A stretch of DNA of 64,000 bases from Dipteronia dyeriana (Eukaryota; Streptophyta; Magnoliopsida; Sapindales; Sapindaceae), in assembly GCA_032871835.1 (NCBI GenBank), contig CM065299.1, forward strand, positions 25,933,074-25,997,073, given 5' to 3'. The notes below the pieces were generated by a model. The model ran no database searches. It was given only the letters and a program-made list of their open reading frames with translations, and was not told the origin of the DNA. The translations under genes and the position numbers were made by a program. Below, in pieces: positions 35,030-46,741 of the stretch (the first letter of the stretch is position 1; every line of letters begins with the position of its first letter).

Positions 35030-35470
35030 TATTCTGGGTGCCCAAGCTTTTTGTTGATGAACCCGAGCATTTATTCGTTGTTTCCGAGCTTTTATTTTTT
35101 TAAATTTGTTTGAGTTCATAAAAGCATTTTTTAGTTCATTCGAGCTTTTATATAAACTCTGATCTTTTATATGAAAGCTCGGAGCTTATATAAAAAATCT
35201 CGGAGCTTTCATATAAAAGCTCGGAGCTTTTATATAAAATCTCGGAGCTTTCATATAACAACTCGGAGCTTTCATATAACAACTTAGAGCTTTTATATAT
35301 AATCTCCGAGCTTTTATATATATGCTCCGAGCTTTTATATATAATCTTCAAGCTTTTATAAAGGCTTTTATAAAGAAGCTCCGAGATTTTACGATTTAAG
35401 GTCCGGGCTTTTTTTAAAAAAAAATCTACTAGTTTTTTAATAAATGACCCGAGGTTATAATTTTTGAGCT
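35030..35470. repeat. AGCTCG/CGAGCTTTT tandem array, left subterminal
   Basis: Repeated (T)CGGAGCTTTTATATAAAA-like units of about 20-30 bp. Counterparts sit inside the other ends of this element family (42530-43140 and 51655-52100). A Ser/Tyr-rich open frame here is a by-product. Confidence 0.8.
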
Positions 35471-35524
35471 TGTTATTTCTGGGGATTTGATAGTGTACTT
35501 AATGATGTTGTTGTTAAGTTTCAG

Positions 35525-38500
35525 ATGATGAATCGGTTAAAGGTGTCGCTTAAAACTTCAGAGGAAGAGTGGTAAGAGGGAAAAGTCACCCGCCACGACC
35601 ATTTTAATGCCCTTGGCAATATAAAGGATGCACTTAACCGGGTCCCTAGAGAATTGGTTGTTGAAGACCGTCGTCAGTTCATGGCATCCTGTTTTAGGCA
35701 TTTCTTGACCATGCATCGACCGATGAAGTTTTCAGATGGTTTTATCCACCAGCTACTTCTGCTAGAGGTGCATCACAATGGGCCGTCTGATGAGATGTGG
35801 TTTATGTTAGCCACTCATGAGGTGAGGTTCTCGAAGGTAGAATTCTGTCTGATCACTGGATTGCGGTTCAGAGTAGTACCGGATACGAGCCGCTATGTTA
35901 ACGTGGACAATGGCCTACATCACTGGTACTTTGGTGGTAAGGATGAGATTTCATCCGTGGAGTTGAGAAATGTTCTGAGGCTCAGCGAGTTTCAGCAGGC
36001 ATACGATTGTGTAAAGTTATGCCTCATCTATATGCTAAACTAGATACTTATAGGGTTGGCGAGAGATTAAAAATTTCAGTTTGGCAGATACGGTTGGTGG
36101 ATGGTTCTCGATGCTTTTGACGCATTCTCGTAGGGTGCACACGTCTATAGTCATTCCATATATTCATTCAAGCATACGCTTGATGGGCGACGGGAGCGGT
36201 TCCAAAGACGCCAACAAGCAAAGGAAGCTAACAAACACATGCAAGGACCTACAACATTTATGGACTATCTTACGCCATTATGGTAAAAGTTTTATGAATT
36301 ACAAAATTTACTTTTGTAATCATCTATACAGATTTTTATCGTTATTTTTTTTAGATATTTGTTTTTGAGGTGATCCATACGCTTGGCCTCCAGATCGGGA
36401 CTCGGATGGTTACCGATTTGTCTCCCCGTATTTTGAAATGGGTGTTAAAGATACAACCGATGGGGGATAAGCTATCGAAGATATTCACATCGTGGGTAAG
36501 TTTCTTATTTGTTAATTTTAAAAGTTATTATTACAATTTCCAAGGGTCTAACAACGGTATCAGATGTCAGTGATGTCGAAATTGGTGCCCACAATAACTG
36601 AGAGGGATGAACCATATTTTACGGAATTTATGGTGGACATACCAGATAGTGATTCTGTTGGGCGTACTAGTGTTGTACCCAGTGATATCGATGGTTCGGA
36701 GGCGGAGTTCAATGATGGGAGGCCACAGATGCATGCAGAGGGTTTAGAGCCGGAGTTAGCTGCAAGAAGACAGCCGAGGCAGAGGCTGGTTTGATTTAGG
36801 ATGCCTGCTGGACATAACTCTGGAGAAGACATTGGAGCGGAGCGCAAGGTACTTACAATTTGTTACTCAATATGAATTTAACATTAAAACCCATGTTAAT
36901 GTTAAACAACTGATAAATATCATTTTGATTCAGGACCGTCTAGAGCGTAGAATCCAAGATTTGGAGGCTGTCGTCGCTGCTTTAAAGGATGGTTTGTTGA
37001 ACAGTGAACGGAATGACAAAACCAGCGTCAGGAGTTAATGGACTATCTCCAGAAGCGGTTAGGGTCGACATCACGGTCAGATAGGGATGGTCCACCATCT
37101 TCGTATCAAGACTCTAGCCCCATAGGAAGAGAAGAGCATCGTACTCATATAGAAGGAGACAGAGCCTGACACTGTCCATCAGATGCAGGGTACCATGCCT
37201 GAGGTCGAGGTTACCGGAACTGGATTTACAGGAGATGAGAAGGACGTTGTAACTGCAGCTCTTCATGAGTTTCCTCTACTAATAGAGTTGCAAGAGACTT
37301 CATCCGAGAGATCCCGTTGTCACAGTGTTTCCTCCACCTGAGTTGTGTCAGCAGTTGGATTGCATGACACCCCTCCACCCAGAGATATCTCTGGCCTCTC
37401 CTGACGGACCCCTCCAATGGACATCTCTGGTCCATCCAGCCGGATCCCTCCTCCCTCCAACACATCGCTACCATCCAGAAATAACCCGTCAGGGACACAT
37501 CAAGATCATTCAGACGGAGCCCCCCCTCCACTTCAAGAACCCTAAAAGAGCATCCCGACGGCCCCCCCAGAGACCCCACAGGGCCATCTTTCTGTACCCC
37601 CCTAATTCCCCAGACCTGCAAGAGGGGGGGTGGCAGTTGACGAGCCCATACACTGATCCATGTCGGCTGAAAAGGCTAAGGACAACGCCAGCTACTACAG
37701 AGCATGCATTCACGCAGAATGCTTTAGTGGACCGTGGCCAGCTGGAGGGCTACAATGCATACAAGAGGAACACCACCGGGGAATTGTAAGTATGGGATTG
37801 TTTAGTTTATTGAAATAACTACTACACTTGGTTTACTTGTTTTGATGTTTTTTGTAAAAATATTACATGCGCGATGTGGATCTTATGGAGCCAATAGCGG
37901 TGACTTGGTTCCAACGCTTCTAAGAGAACTCCATAGAGTTGTTTGACACAGTACGTACCTAACTTAAACTCTACGGACGATCTTTACAATAAATTATTCT
38001 AATCATATTTTATAAAAATCTTTGTCAGCATATGGATGTGTACCTGAACATCTTACGGAAGCATCAGAAAGCATACATAACTGTGTACAATCAGAGGATG
38101 AACGTTCTGAACACTCAATTCTTTGTAAGTTTTTTGTAATGTTCGTTTCGATTTTATGTTTGTTGTTTTCCGTGATCCTAACTCCGGCTTAATTTTTATT
38201 TGAACAGTTATTGTTGGAATATCAGTGGGACAAAATCATGCCGTGGTCCTGACAGGGAAGTACAGACACTGAGGTGGAAAATGTTGCAGTACAGGTGGTC
38301 CATTGAGGACCTTCTCACCGTACTTGGTTTGGCTCCGCCAGGAACCCGGCCATGGCACGAGGTTGACATGGTAGGTGTTTTACAATTTTGGCCTAACTAT
38401 GTTCCATTGTGAATGCTGTGTTTAGGAAAAGATTTAATCATATATATGTGTTGTACCGGTTCTTATTCCGTGCAACATCGGCAGACAACATTGGCTTTTG

Positions 38501-38965
38501 GCCAGCGTGGACCTTATTAGCGGGATCATACACATCCTAGACCCCTTCAGATAGGAAGTCCCCGTCAGCATAAGGAAACGCCAGGTAGGGCACTCAGATG
38601 GTTTCTCCCCTCTATGTTGCATCAGTCCCGGTTCCACGAGGATAGGAAACCCAGCGAACAGAAGTTCCAGAGGCAGAATAGGCCTTTCAGGGTGAGCCTG
38701 GTGGCCAGATCAGTTATGCCGTAACAGGAGAAAAGGTGTGAATTATCAAACATGAAATTCATGTCATGTATAATTGAGTAACATTCTAACAATTGTTGAT
38801 GTCCTGCATTGCAACAGTAACTGTAGGGCGCACACATTACGTTTGCTTAAGTACGTTCTATCAGACCAGGTCCAGTACGATTGGACTGAGGATGATATTC
38901 CCACCATCAGGGAAAAGATGGTTGTTGAGGTTTTTTGTAATTCCGAGCCACGGTTTCGGATATAG
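35525..38965 (+). pseudogene. ULP1-like cysteine protease gene of the KI-MULE (DUF1985 + C-terminal protease), degenerate
   Basis: Proteins of this type resemble SUMO proteases but move with transposons. The frame starts MMNRLKVSLKTSEEEW and then meets a stop. The DUF1985-like segment follows (VEDRRQFMASCFRHFLTMHR, EMWFMLATHEVRFSKVEFCL, ITGLRFRVVPD). Then come ALMIFVFEVI-type remnants (36350-36470), an acidic linker and coiled coil (36564-37038), a Pro-rich stretch with CCCC runs (37330-37640) and the protease end. The end has DMDVYLNILRKHQKAY (about 38030), a VYFPCNIG-like His region (about 38470) and NCRAHTLRLLKYVLSDQVQ (about 38815), where a GNCGAHT-type catalytic Cys motif is expected. 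Many stops and frame changes; not functional. Confidence 0.75.
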
Positions 38966-39256
38966 TTATTGTACATCACATTTTTTTTAATAAAATTAAT
39001 CATTTAGTTCATTGACATAATTATTTAAAATTATCGCATTATCGCATTGTATACATACCGGTAATAACAAGAAAACCTAAACATATGAGACCCATTTCAA
39101 ATTAAAATGGTATTCACATACAAGTCGTACAAGTGCAACTAATAACAATGGCATCCACGTAAACGCGTTCCTTCATACTTCGGTACAGTCCTTTTCAGGG
39201 CACATCTGTTTGTTGTGTCCAACTAAATGGCAGATGCTACACTTGCGCCGATATTC

Positions 39257-42200
39257 CTAAGGAACAACTTTGCTCGAACCATCATTAATCAAAGGTGGGT
39301 TAGAACACCTCCTGCTATTATGACCTGATTGTCCACATCTTCTACACGATTGTGTGGATGTCCTCTCCAAAGACGAGACATGTCTTTCACCTCTCGGACG
39401 TCCAGCTTGTCTTCTCGATAATGGATTCAAAACCACCTGGTCGGCGATGTCGGCTGGCACCACCCATAAAGATGGATGCCCAACAAGCATAATAGGAATC
39501 AAGTACGCACCAATTAGTGTTTGTCTCTTGTAGTAGTCCGCACATAAAGTAATGAAATCCAAGTTTCAGTCCATGAAAGAACATTAAAAATTAGGTGTCA
39601 AACTCATTTGCAACAACCAGATAGATAGGAAATCAAAGTAATATACATTGCTGCTGCAAGCGCGTACGAACATGGAAACATGTCCATTTGAAATTTTTTG
39701 CACATGCATGTCATTCGGGCTAAGTCAACAATCTATTGCTTGCCGGACCATTTCACAGAGAATATGTTCCAGTCAATTGGATTGACAGTCATATAAGCAC
39801 ACTTGTCAACACGTTAGAAGATCACAAGATGTGCTGCGTCGGTCAACTGATGACGCATGGACTGTGCAGCACGATGACAATCATGAAACCACCTCTGTAA
39901 CATATTCCTAATGAACTCTTCCAGTGTCAGCATGGGCAGTTTCCATACGAATTTGAGGCATGAGTTTATGCATTCAGCAACATTTGTTGTAATAACCCTA
40001 TACCTTCTTTCCGGACAATGTACATGGGACCACTTGTGGGGACCACTTATGTGGACCAGCTTCAATTACGTAATTGAATGCATTTTGGTGCAGGTTACGT
40101 AACTCCTCCATGTGGCGATTATATTTCAACTCAGTGTATGATCTAGCTGCTTTATCTATTATGGCTGCTACATCCTTTCTGTGAAACCGCTTCTTGACAT
40201 TTTCAGAAAAGCAACATTTGTTGTAATAACCCTATACCTTCTTTCCTGACAATGTACATGGGACCACTTGTGTGGACCACTTGTGTTGACCAGCTTCAAT
40301 GACGTAATTGAATGCATTTTGGTACAGGTTACGTAACTCCTCCATGTGGCTATTATATTTCAACTCAGTGTATGATCTAGCTGCTTTATCTATTATGGCT
40401 GCTACATCCTTTCTGTGAAACCGCTTCTTGACATTTTTAGAAAAGCAACATTTGTTGTAATAACCCTATACCTTCTTTCCGGACAATGTACATGGGACCA
40501 CTTGTGGGGACCACTTGTGTGGACCAGCTTCAATGACGTAATTGAATGCATTTTGGTACAGGTTACGTAACTCCTCCATGTGGCTATTATATTTCAACTC
40601 AGTGTATGATCTAGCTGCTTTATCTATTATGGCTGCTACATCCTTTCTGTGAAACCGCTTCTTGACATTTTCAGAAAAGTGCCAACAACATATCGTATGG
40701 GTTGCATCTGGGAAAACTTTATAAATCCCAGCTTCAATGCTTGCATATCGATCGGAAATGAAAATCAAATCAACAATATAAGGCACCCTTCAAGTAATCC
40801 AAAAACCACTCCCATGAAAGGTTGTTTTCTGAAAGCAATTGGATACACTTGTTCGTTCCCATCTTGTGCAGTTGCAAAAAACATAGTACCCCCGAATCAT
40901 CTCTTTAAATGGTAACCATCTACTGTAATAACTGGATGTAAACACCTCTGGAATCCTCTAAGTAAGGCACCCAACGACATAAAAAATAGAGAAATTTACC
41001 ATCTTCGTCACACTGTAAGTCAGTTATTGTGCTGGAATTTTGTTGCTCTAAAACGTAACCAAATAATGGCAGTAGTTTAAAGGTTTCCTCATACGTTCCA
41101 TAGGTCAGTGACAACGCATATTGCAGGGCTTGATGTGCCTTACTGTACAAGATTTGGATGTCATACAATGTTTTCATGTGGGCGATTATGTCATTCGGAC
41201 GCATTAGTCGACCATCTTGTTGTTGAAGTCTAGGTTCAACCACTTCTCCAATTATGACTGCACTAGCTTGTCGGTGACAGCGGTGAATCTCCTCCAAAGG
41301 ACATGTGTGTTCGTTCACAAAACTTCTTACTTGGAAGTATGTCCCTTCATCTCTCCTCACCGCTCTTAATTTCCACGTACAATTGTCCATCAAACAAACC
41401 AAATGTAACATTGTCGTATTCTACCTTTTCACATTCCACTCGAAGTTCTACCGCATTGCAAAATGCCCAACTAGTCTCTTCAAATCCTTTTTGGTAGGAA
41501 AAAATTACCCTTTATATATCATGCTTGTAGGTTCTTCTTCAACCGAGTTTCTGCTTCCACCCATACCAAACGAGTATGATTCTACTCCTAGAATAACCCA
41601 TGTTGTGACATTATCAGAATCAAATGGAGTTAAATTAGGTCGGACCTCGGAAGTCCCAACTATATCTGATGCACTGCAACTAAATCTTTGTACACCTCTT
41701 GCACGTCTATCCGGTTTGACAGCCTCTTCTTCTTCCTCATTGTTAGCTACAATATCAACCGGATGTAAATTTTCCTCATCATCCATCTGTTGTGTTGGTC
41801 CAACATTCGGTTCACTGTTCTGCTCATTTTTCATGTCATTGTCGAAGTCATTATAATGATGGTTGAACTGCCCATCATTCATCTCAATTTGACATCCAAA
41901 CACATCATCGAATTAAGATCCGACTAACTCACTGTGGTCGGCTACTTCTAGTGGGACACCATACAGGTTTTTCCTACCGTCAAGCTCACTTCTTTCTATG
42001 AACAACTGGTTGCTTCCGTCTGAAGATCGAAATTGTTAGGTGTTATCACGATGAGTGATTTCTTCACCAATGACACCTCCTGCTGCACTCTCAATTAGAC
42101 TGACACATACTTGAGAGATCACCCTATATTGCCCTAGCATAAAATAAACAACATCATCGTTTCTTATAAACGTGCGACATGTAGTCCCAAGAACCATTGA

Positions 42201-42302
42201 TATAGACTGTAGATCTACACTGTATTTGACCACATCATACTTAACAACAGTTTGCACAATCGACACCAATTCTTGGTAAGTCATACTCTTTGACACAGAC
42301 AT
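39257..42302 (-). pseudogene. MULE transposase (mudrA) of the KI-MULE, degenerate
   Basis: Read right to left: an N-terminal region from 42302 (MSVSKSMTYQELVSIVQTVV), an acidic frame (41903-41505), the MuDR DNA-binding region (DNCTWKLRAVRRDEGTYFQV, about 41390-41330), the catalytic core with VDGYHLKR (first Asp, about 40920) and FISDRYASIEAG (second Asp, about 40760), CCWHFSENVKKRF, then ERRYRVITTNVAECINSCLK (about 40020), a SWIM remnant (MDMFPCSYALAAA) and an intact zinc knuckle CRRCGQSGHNSRRC (about 39350). A frameshift between the two catalytic Asps, several stops and a 234-bp triplication destroy it. Confidence 0.85.
39981..40682. repeat. Three tandem copies of a 234-bp segment of the transposase
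   Basis: Copies start at 39981, 40215 and 40449 with CATTTGTTGTAATAACCCTA. Each encodes the segment between the CCWHFSENVKKRF and CPERRYRVITTNV motifs. The period is exactly 234 bp (78 codons), and the copies differ at only a few bases. Confidence 0.92.
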
Positions 42303-42529
42303 TCATTGGTTATCAGAACTAAAAAACCTCTAACTTACATCGGGTAACTGCTCCCATCGACCATTGTAAGAGATGACTATTCTCACCCGATTCATTCTCC
42401 TGTCAAAATCATCATCACAAACCATTATTAACAATATCTAAATTCAAATTAAAATAACAAAGAAAAAGCCTCGAATTGTGGAAAGAAAACCTACCAAATT
42501 CATTTCAAACACATCGGGCAAAACTAACT

Positions 42530-43140
42530 TAAAGCTCGAGCCAATGCAGCAACATCTCGGAAAACCATAATAACAGCTCAACACAATACAACAATTTCTC
42601 ATAAATGCTTAATAAAAGCTTGGACTAATTCAACAATTTCTTGAAAAACCAAAAGAAAAGTTCGAGCCAATACAACAAAATCTCGGAAAACCATTATAAC
42701 AGCTCGTCACAATACAACAATTTCTCAGAAATACTTAATAAAAGCTCGATCCAATACAACAATTTCTTGGAAAACTAAAATAAAAGCTCGAGTCAATACA
42801 ATAAAATCTCGAAAAACCATAATAAAAGCTCGACTCAATACAACAATTTCTCGAAAAACTAAAATAAAAGCTCGAGTCAATACAATAAAATCTCGAAAAA
42901 CCATAATAAAAGCTCGACACAATACAACAATTTCTAGGAAAACAAAAATAAAAGATTGAGCCAATACAATAAAATCTCGAAAAACCATAATAAAAACTCG
43001 ATATAATACAACAATTTCTCAGAAAATAAAAATAAAAGCTCGAGCAAATAAAATAAAATCTCGGAATACCATAATAAAAGCGCGACACAATACAACAAAT
43101 TCTCGAAAATGCTTAATAAAAGCTCGACCCAATAGAACAA
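42530..43140. repeat. AAAGCTCG-containing tandem array, right subterminal of KI-MULE
   Basis: About ten units of roughly 60 bp alternate AAAGCTCGAGCCAATACAA and AAATCTCGAAAAACCATAAT. Translated frames on the minus strand are repetitive (FRDFIVL, RAFI) and are by-products. Confidence 0.88.
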
Positions 43141-43492
43141 ATTCTAAGACAAAGATAAAAACAATCTGGTGCACTTTCTGGAGACTATATGTTAATGCAT
43201 TTGTTGAATACATCTTAAAACCCTCAAAAATACATAAAAATAAATTAGAGAGATCACAATGATCTGTTACCTGCAGATTCGAAAAATGTTTTTGACAAAC
43301 ACTTTAGATCGATTTCCATACTACTTTTTTGGAGAGAAAGTTAACTTCTCTTTTTCAAACCGAAGATCAAAGTATAAATATAACTTTTAAGGGTAAATTG
43401 GATAGTTCATCATAATAGGTATTTTTTAAACATCAGATATTAAACCGGTGACATCATTACAAAAAAAAAGTGACAATCATTACCATTTCCAC

Positions 43493-43501
43493 TCAAATAT
43501 A
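43493..43501. repeat. 9-bp target-site duplication, right copy
   Basis: TCAAATATA, identical to 34628-34636. Confidence 0.85.
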
Positions 43502-43554
43502 CTACTATAAAATATACTGTTATGAAAATTCAATTTTCAAACTTTCTCTTTCTA

Positions 43555-45583
43555 GTTAGCTTTAAGCATGAACCAGATGGCCGGGTCATTTTAGCTGAAT
43601 TTGAGACTTTTCATTTATTGAATACTTATTCACCAAATAATGGTTGGAAAGAAGAGTAAAACGCATTCCAAAGGAGAAGAAAATGGGACAAAAGGATTCT
43701 AGAGTTTGTTATGCGGTGTTCGGAGAAGCCTCTTATATGGTGCAGACGTGCAGTGTTGGGGAAGGGGAAGTATGATTGTTTGAAATTTAATAGCTTTTTT
43801 CTTTTCCTTTTCCTGTTTGTTGCTTCCTCTGGTTATTCATAAAATATCACACTGTTATTAGGGAACTTATGCTTCCTTTAAATTTGTCATATGCAGTCAT
43901 GAAGGGATCGATGTGAGCCATCCTGACTTTTTCAGTGCTGCAAAGCTCAATGGTTACATTCCTCCGAATAAAGAGGTGTGAGTCCGGTTACTGAAACTCA
44001 TCTAGACATAACCATGACTTTTATAATTTCAACTTTCTCGTTATTTTATATACTGACATACACAATCTTGGTATAATTGCAATTGAAAATAAAATTACTA
44101 AACATGTTTAGCAAAAAAGAAAAAAAGGACAAGCTGCTGACACAAGTAGAAAAATTTGCTATGTTATAATATAAACAGTATTTTCAGGTTTGATCATCAT
44201 CTTAATTAGTGTGCCATAGTCTGTTGGAGCTAGCTCAAGAGTTGGTGGATGGTATTAATTTTAGGAATAGAAGTACCGGTTTAATAAATCGTTACAATTA
44301 TCCAAGTCATTTTTGTTGATGTAGGTCGTCTTTTAATGCGCTTGTTTGTTTCCCCTCCTTTTGTGGTTCTGTGTGATGTTCCTTTTCAAGGTAAAAAATT
44401 GGTGCATAATACACTTAATGCTATCAACTAAACAGTTTAATTTCCTAGATATTTCTAAATGTAGTTAATGACCTATGAACTGATGTGTTTTCCATTTGAA
44501 GTTAGATCAGTTAGATTCCTTCTTCTTCTTCTTCTTCTTCTTCTTCTTCTTCAACCTCCCTCTCTCTCTCTCTCTCTTCCAGTGTTGCAGGTCATCTAGT
44601 ACGCTTATTTAGTTATTTTACCATTGCTATCTAACCTTGTATCTAGTAGAAAACTGAGTTCCATGTATCCTCGATGAAAGAGATATCAACTTCAATTTTT
44701 TCTTGCTTTGTGTTTAAGGGGTAGGCATTTAGATGCATACAGATTTCTACAGAGGGAAAAGGACATGGATTGTGGCTTCTCATGGCCTGGGAATCCCATT
44801 GGAAAGTAAGTGAAAGATTGGTGCCAAAAATAATTGGATTCTTATAAGCTGAAACTATTGAATAATTCAGATTCTAGTAGTGGGGAAATGGCTCACTAAT
44901 CTTACGTTGTGATACGCTAATAGGTGGTTTGTTATCTTACAGGTATCGAGGTAAAAGGATGAGAATAGACTACTTCCTAGTATCAGAAGAACTCAAAGAT
45001 CGGATTGCTGCATGTGAAATGTGCGGACGAGGGATTGAGTTGGAAGGTTCATCCAATTCCTTTCCTATACTCTTCTTTTTACTATACCATTCAAACACGT
45101 TTACTTCTTTTACTTCCCAACTTTTAATCAAATACACTGCCGAGAAGGGCAATTGTAATGCCAAACTTGCTCTCTCAAAGGCGATGGAGGTAAAAGAACT
45201 GGAAATATTTAATCATAAAATATAAATATGCATTTTATCTGTTAATGCTTCTACCAGTACCTGATATCGCTAAAAAAAATTGCAGGTTTTTATGGGAGTG
45301 ACCATTGCCCAGTTTCCTTACTCCGGATTCTAATCAAGGATCGCTTTCAGTGTAAAAGTTTTTCTTTGTAATGATGTTATTATATATATTCCTTGATATT
45401 TTAATTGTAGCTCTTTATTGGATAGTTTCTCTTTTTATTTTACTTGTGATCTCCATCAGTATTCAATGGCAGATACAATGCCAACAATGCACAGGGAAAG
45501 TGAATAGAAAATAGATATGGGCATACTGCCTACGCCAACCTCCAGATCAAAAGAAGAAAGAACGAGAATATGAGAATTTGCAT
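43555..45583 (+). pseudogene. APE1L duplicate, right piece (exons 4-9, exon 6 deleted)
   Basis: Closely similar to 5395-7748. Exon 4 begins at 43561 but has a GAA to TAA change at about 43656-43661 (WKEE then stop). It is also cut short near 43745, losing the WCGDLN donor end. Exon 5 is intact (43897-43975). Exon 6 is gone: an internal deletion joins the sequences matching 6416 and 6593 at about 44468. Exon 7 (about 44719-44805) and exon 8 (from 44942) are open, the latter with KYRGKRMRIDYF. Exon 9 keeps GSDHCPV but has a 3' internal deletion. It is plainly dead. Confidence 0.92.
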
Positions 45584-45589
45584 GCTATT

Positions 45590-46741
45590 ACTTGTTGCTT
45601 TCTTTCTTTCTCTGTTTGTCCTTTTTAGTATCAAAAAAATAGTTTTACATGTTTTTTTGAAGAAAGTATATGTGCAGTGATAAAAGCAGTATTCTATTAA
45701 GCAAAGATGGACTGGCAAAAAGAGTGGCCACTACTACTAGTAGGGTTTTTTTTAGTGAATTCACTTTCAAATACGCATTATGTTTTAAAAGAACTTGAGC
45801 TATATATAAGAAAATAATGTCATTTAATATCATACTTTAGTCAAAATATTTTTTATATTTCGAATGATCAGTATAAAAAATATCTTTCAATATTTCTGGT
45901 TTTTTGAAAAACATAGACTATATTTTTATTGAAATTTTCAAAAATTTCATTGAAACCGATAGATATTTATTTATTTATTTGTTTGTTTATTTGAAATATG
46001 GAAACCAATATTTACTTGTTTGTAATATACCCAAAGATCACTTTTGAAGGGTTTTTTTTAATCATCTATTAAATGAAGCTCTTTTTAGTAAAGTACTTAG
46101 ATGCTTAGCTTAAAAGCTTTTGTTCAAAAATTAATATAAATGATGTGGTTGCTGATTTACAATTATAGTATCATTCATTAAGTTATATTACAAATTAATT
46201 GTCATGTCAACTAAAAATAAAAGTTTTGAATTAATTAGTGTTACTCTTTTGATTTTTTTAAATCGAAATTTGTAAATTTTGATACAAAGACATTGTAATA
46301 TTTGAAAATGTAAAGATATTATGTATTTTTCATTTCAATAATTCTATATGGGTTGTCAATCGTTTCATTTGGTGCAGGAGAATGATTGATCATTGGAACC
46401 GAACATAAGATTGATTTGGAAGTACCATGTTTATGAATTTTCTTCATTATTTATTCATTTTAATGTGAGAGAGTCTAAAGATATAAATAAGTAAAAAACT
46501 TGGATAGTAATGGTCCATGCTTATACTGGGGCCAATTTGTTTAAGTGTTATGTGGTGAATAGAGATGGGATATTATCAGGATTAATGAACATCATTCATC
46601 GTCTAGCCATGGATAGGCCTAAGGTATATTGTTACAATTGTTGTATAACCTGGTTTGTTAATTTTATTATTAAAGATAATAGTTTATATTCTTGGTGAAT
46701 GATAACTTTATGAGTTCAGCAATTATACATGACTTGTATAG
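45590..46741. other. AT-rich spacer
   Basis: No recognisable gene. A 62-codon open frame at 46510-46698 resembles nothing I know. Long A/T runs dominate. Confidence 0.4.

Larger units (their letters stand above)
34637..43492. mobile_element. Mutator-like element of the KI-MULE (Kaonashi) type, 8.9 kb
   Basis: Delimited by the perfect 9-bp duplication TCAAATATA. The left terminus begins GGGTTTGAAAATCTAATGG. The right terminus inverted reads GTGGAAATGGTAATGATTGT, only loosely similar. Both subterminal regions have AGCTCG-rich arrays (35030-35470 and 42530-43140). Inside are a plus-strand DUF1985/ULP1-like gene (35525-38965) and a convergent minus-strand mudrA transposase (39257-42302). ULP1-like genes in MULEs are known as KI-MULEs or Kaonashi. 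Both genes are broken here. It inserted beside the pararetrovirus/APE1L-duplicate junction and is younger than both. Confidence 0.88.

Noticed and set aside
35148..35351. Ser/Tyr/Glu repeat open frame that could look like a repeat protein
   Set aside because: It is a direct translation of the AGCTCG tandem array.
37226..37789. Open frames on both strands over the Pro-rich stretch of the ULP1-like gene
   Set aside because: Shadow frames of a GC-rich linker in a degenerate gene. Only the order of flanking motifs supports coding history.
42725..43213. Four overlapping hydrophobic repeat frames, membrane-protein-like
   Set aside because: Translations of the 60-bp AGCTCG array in all three minus frames. 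The hydrophobicity comes from AT-rich repeats.
46510..46698. 62-codon open frame in the spacer
   Set aside because: No recognisable domain and length within chance for the local base composition.
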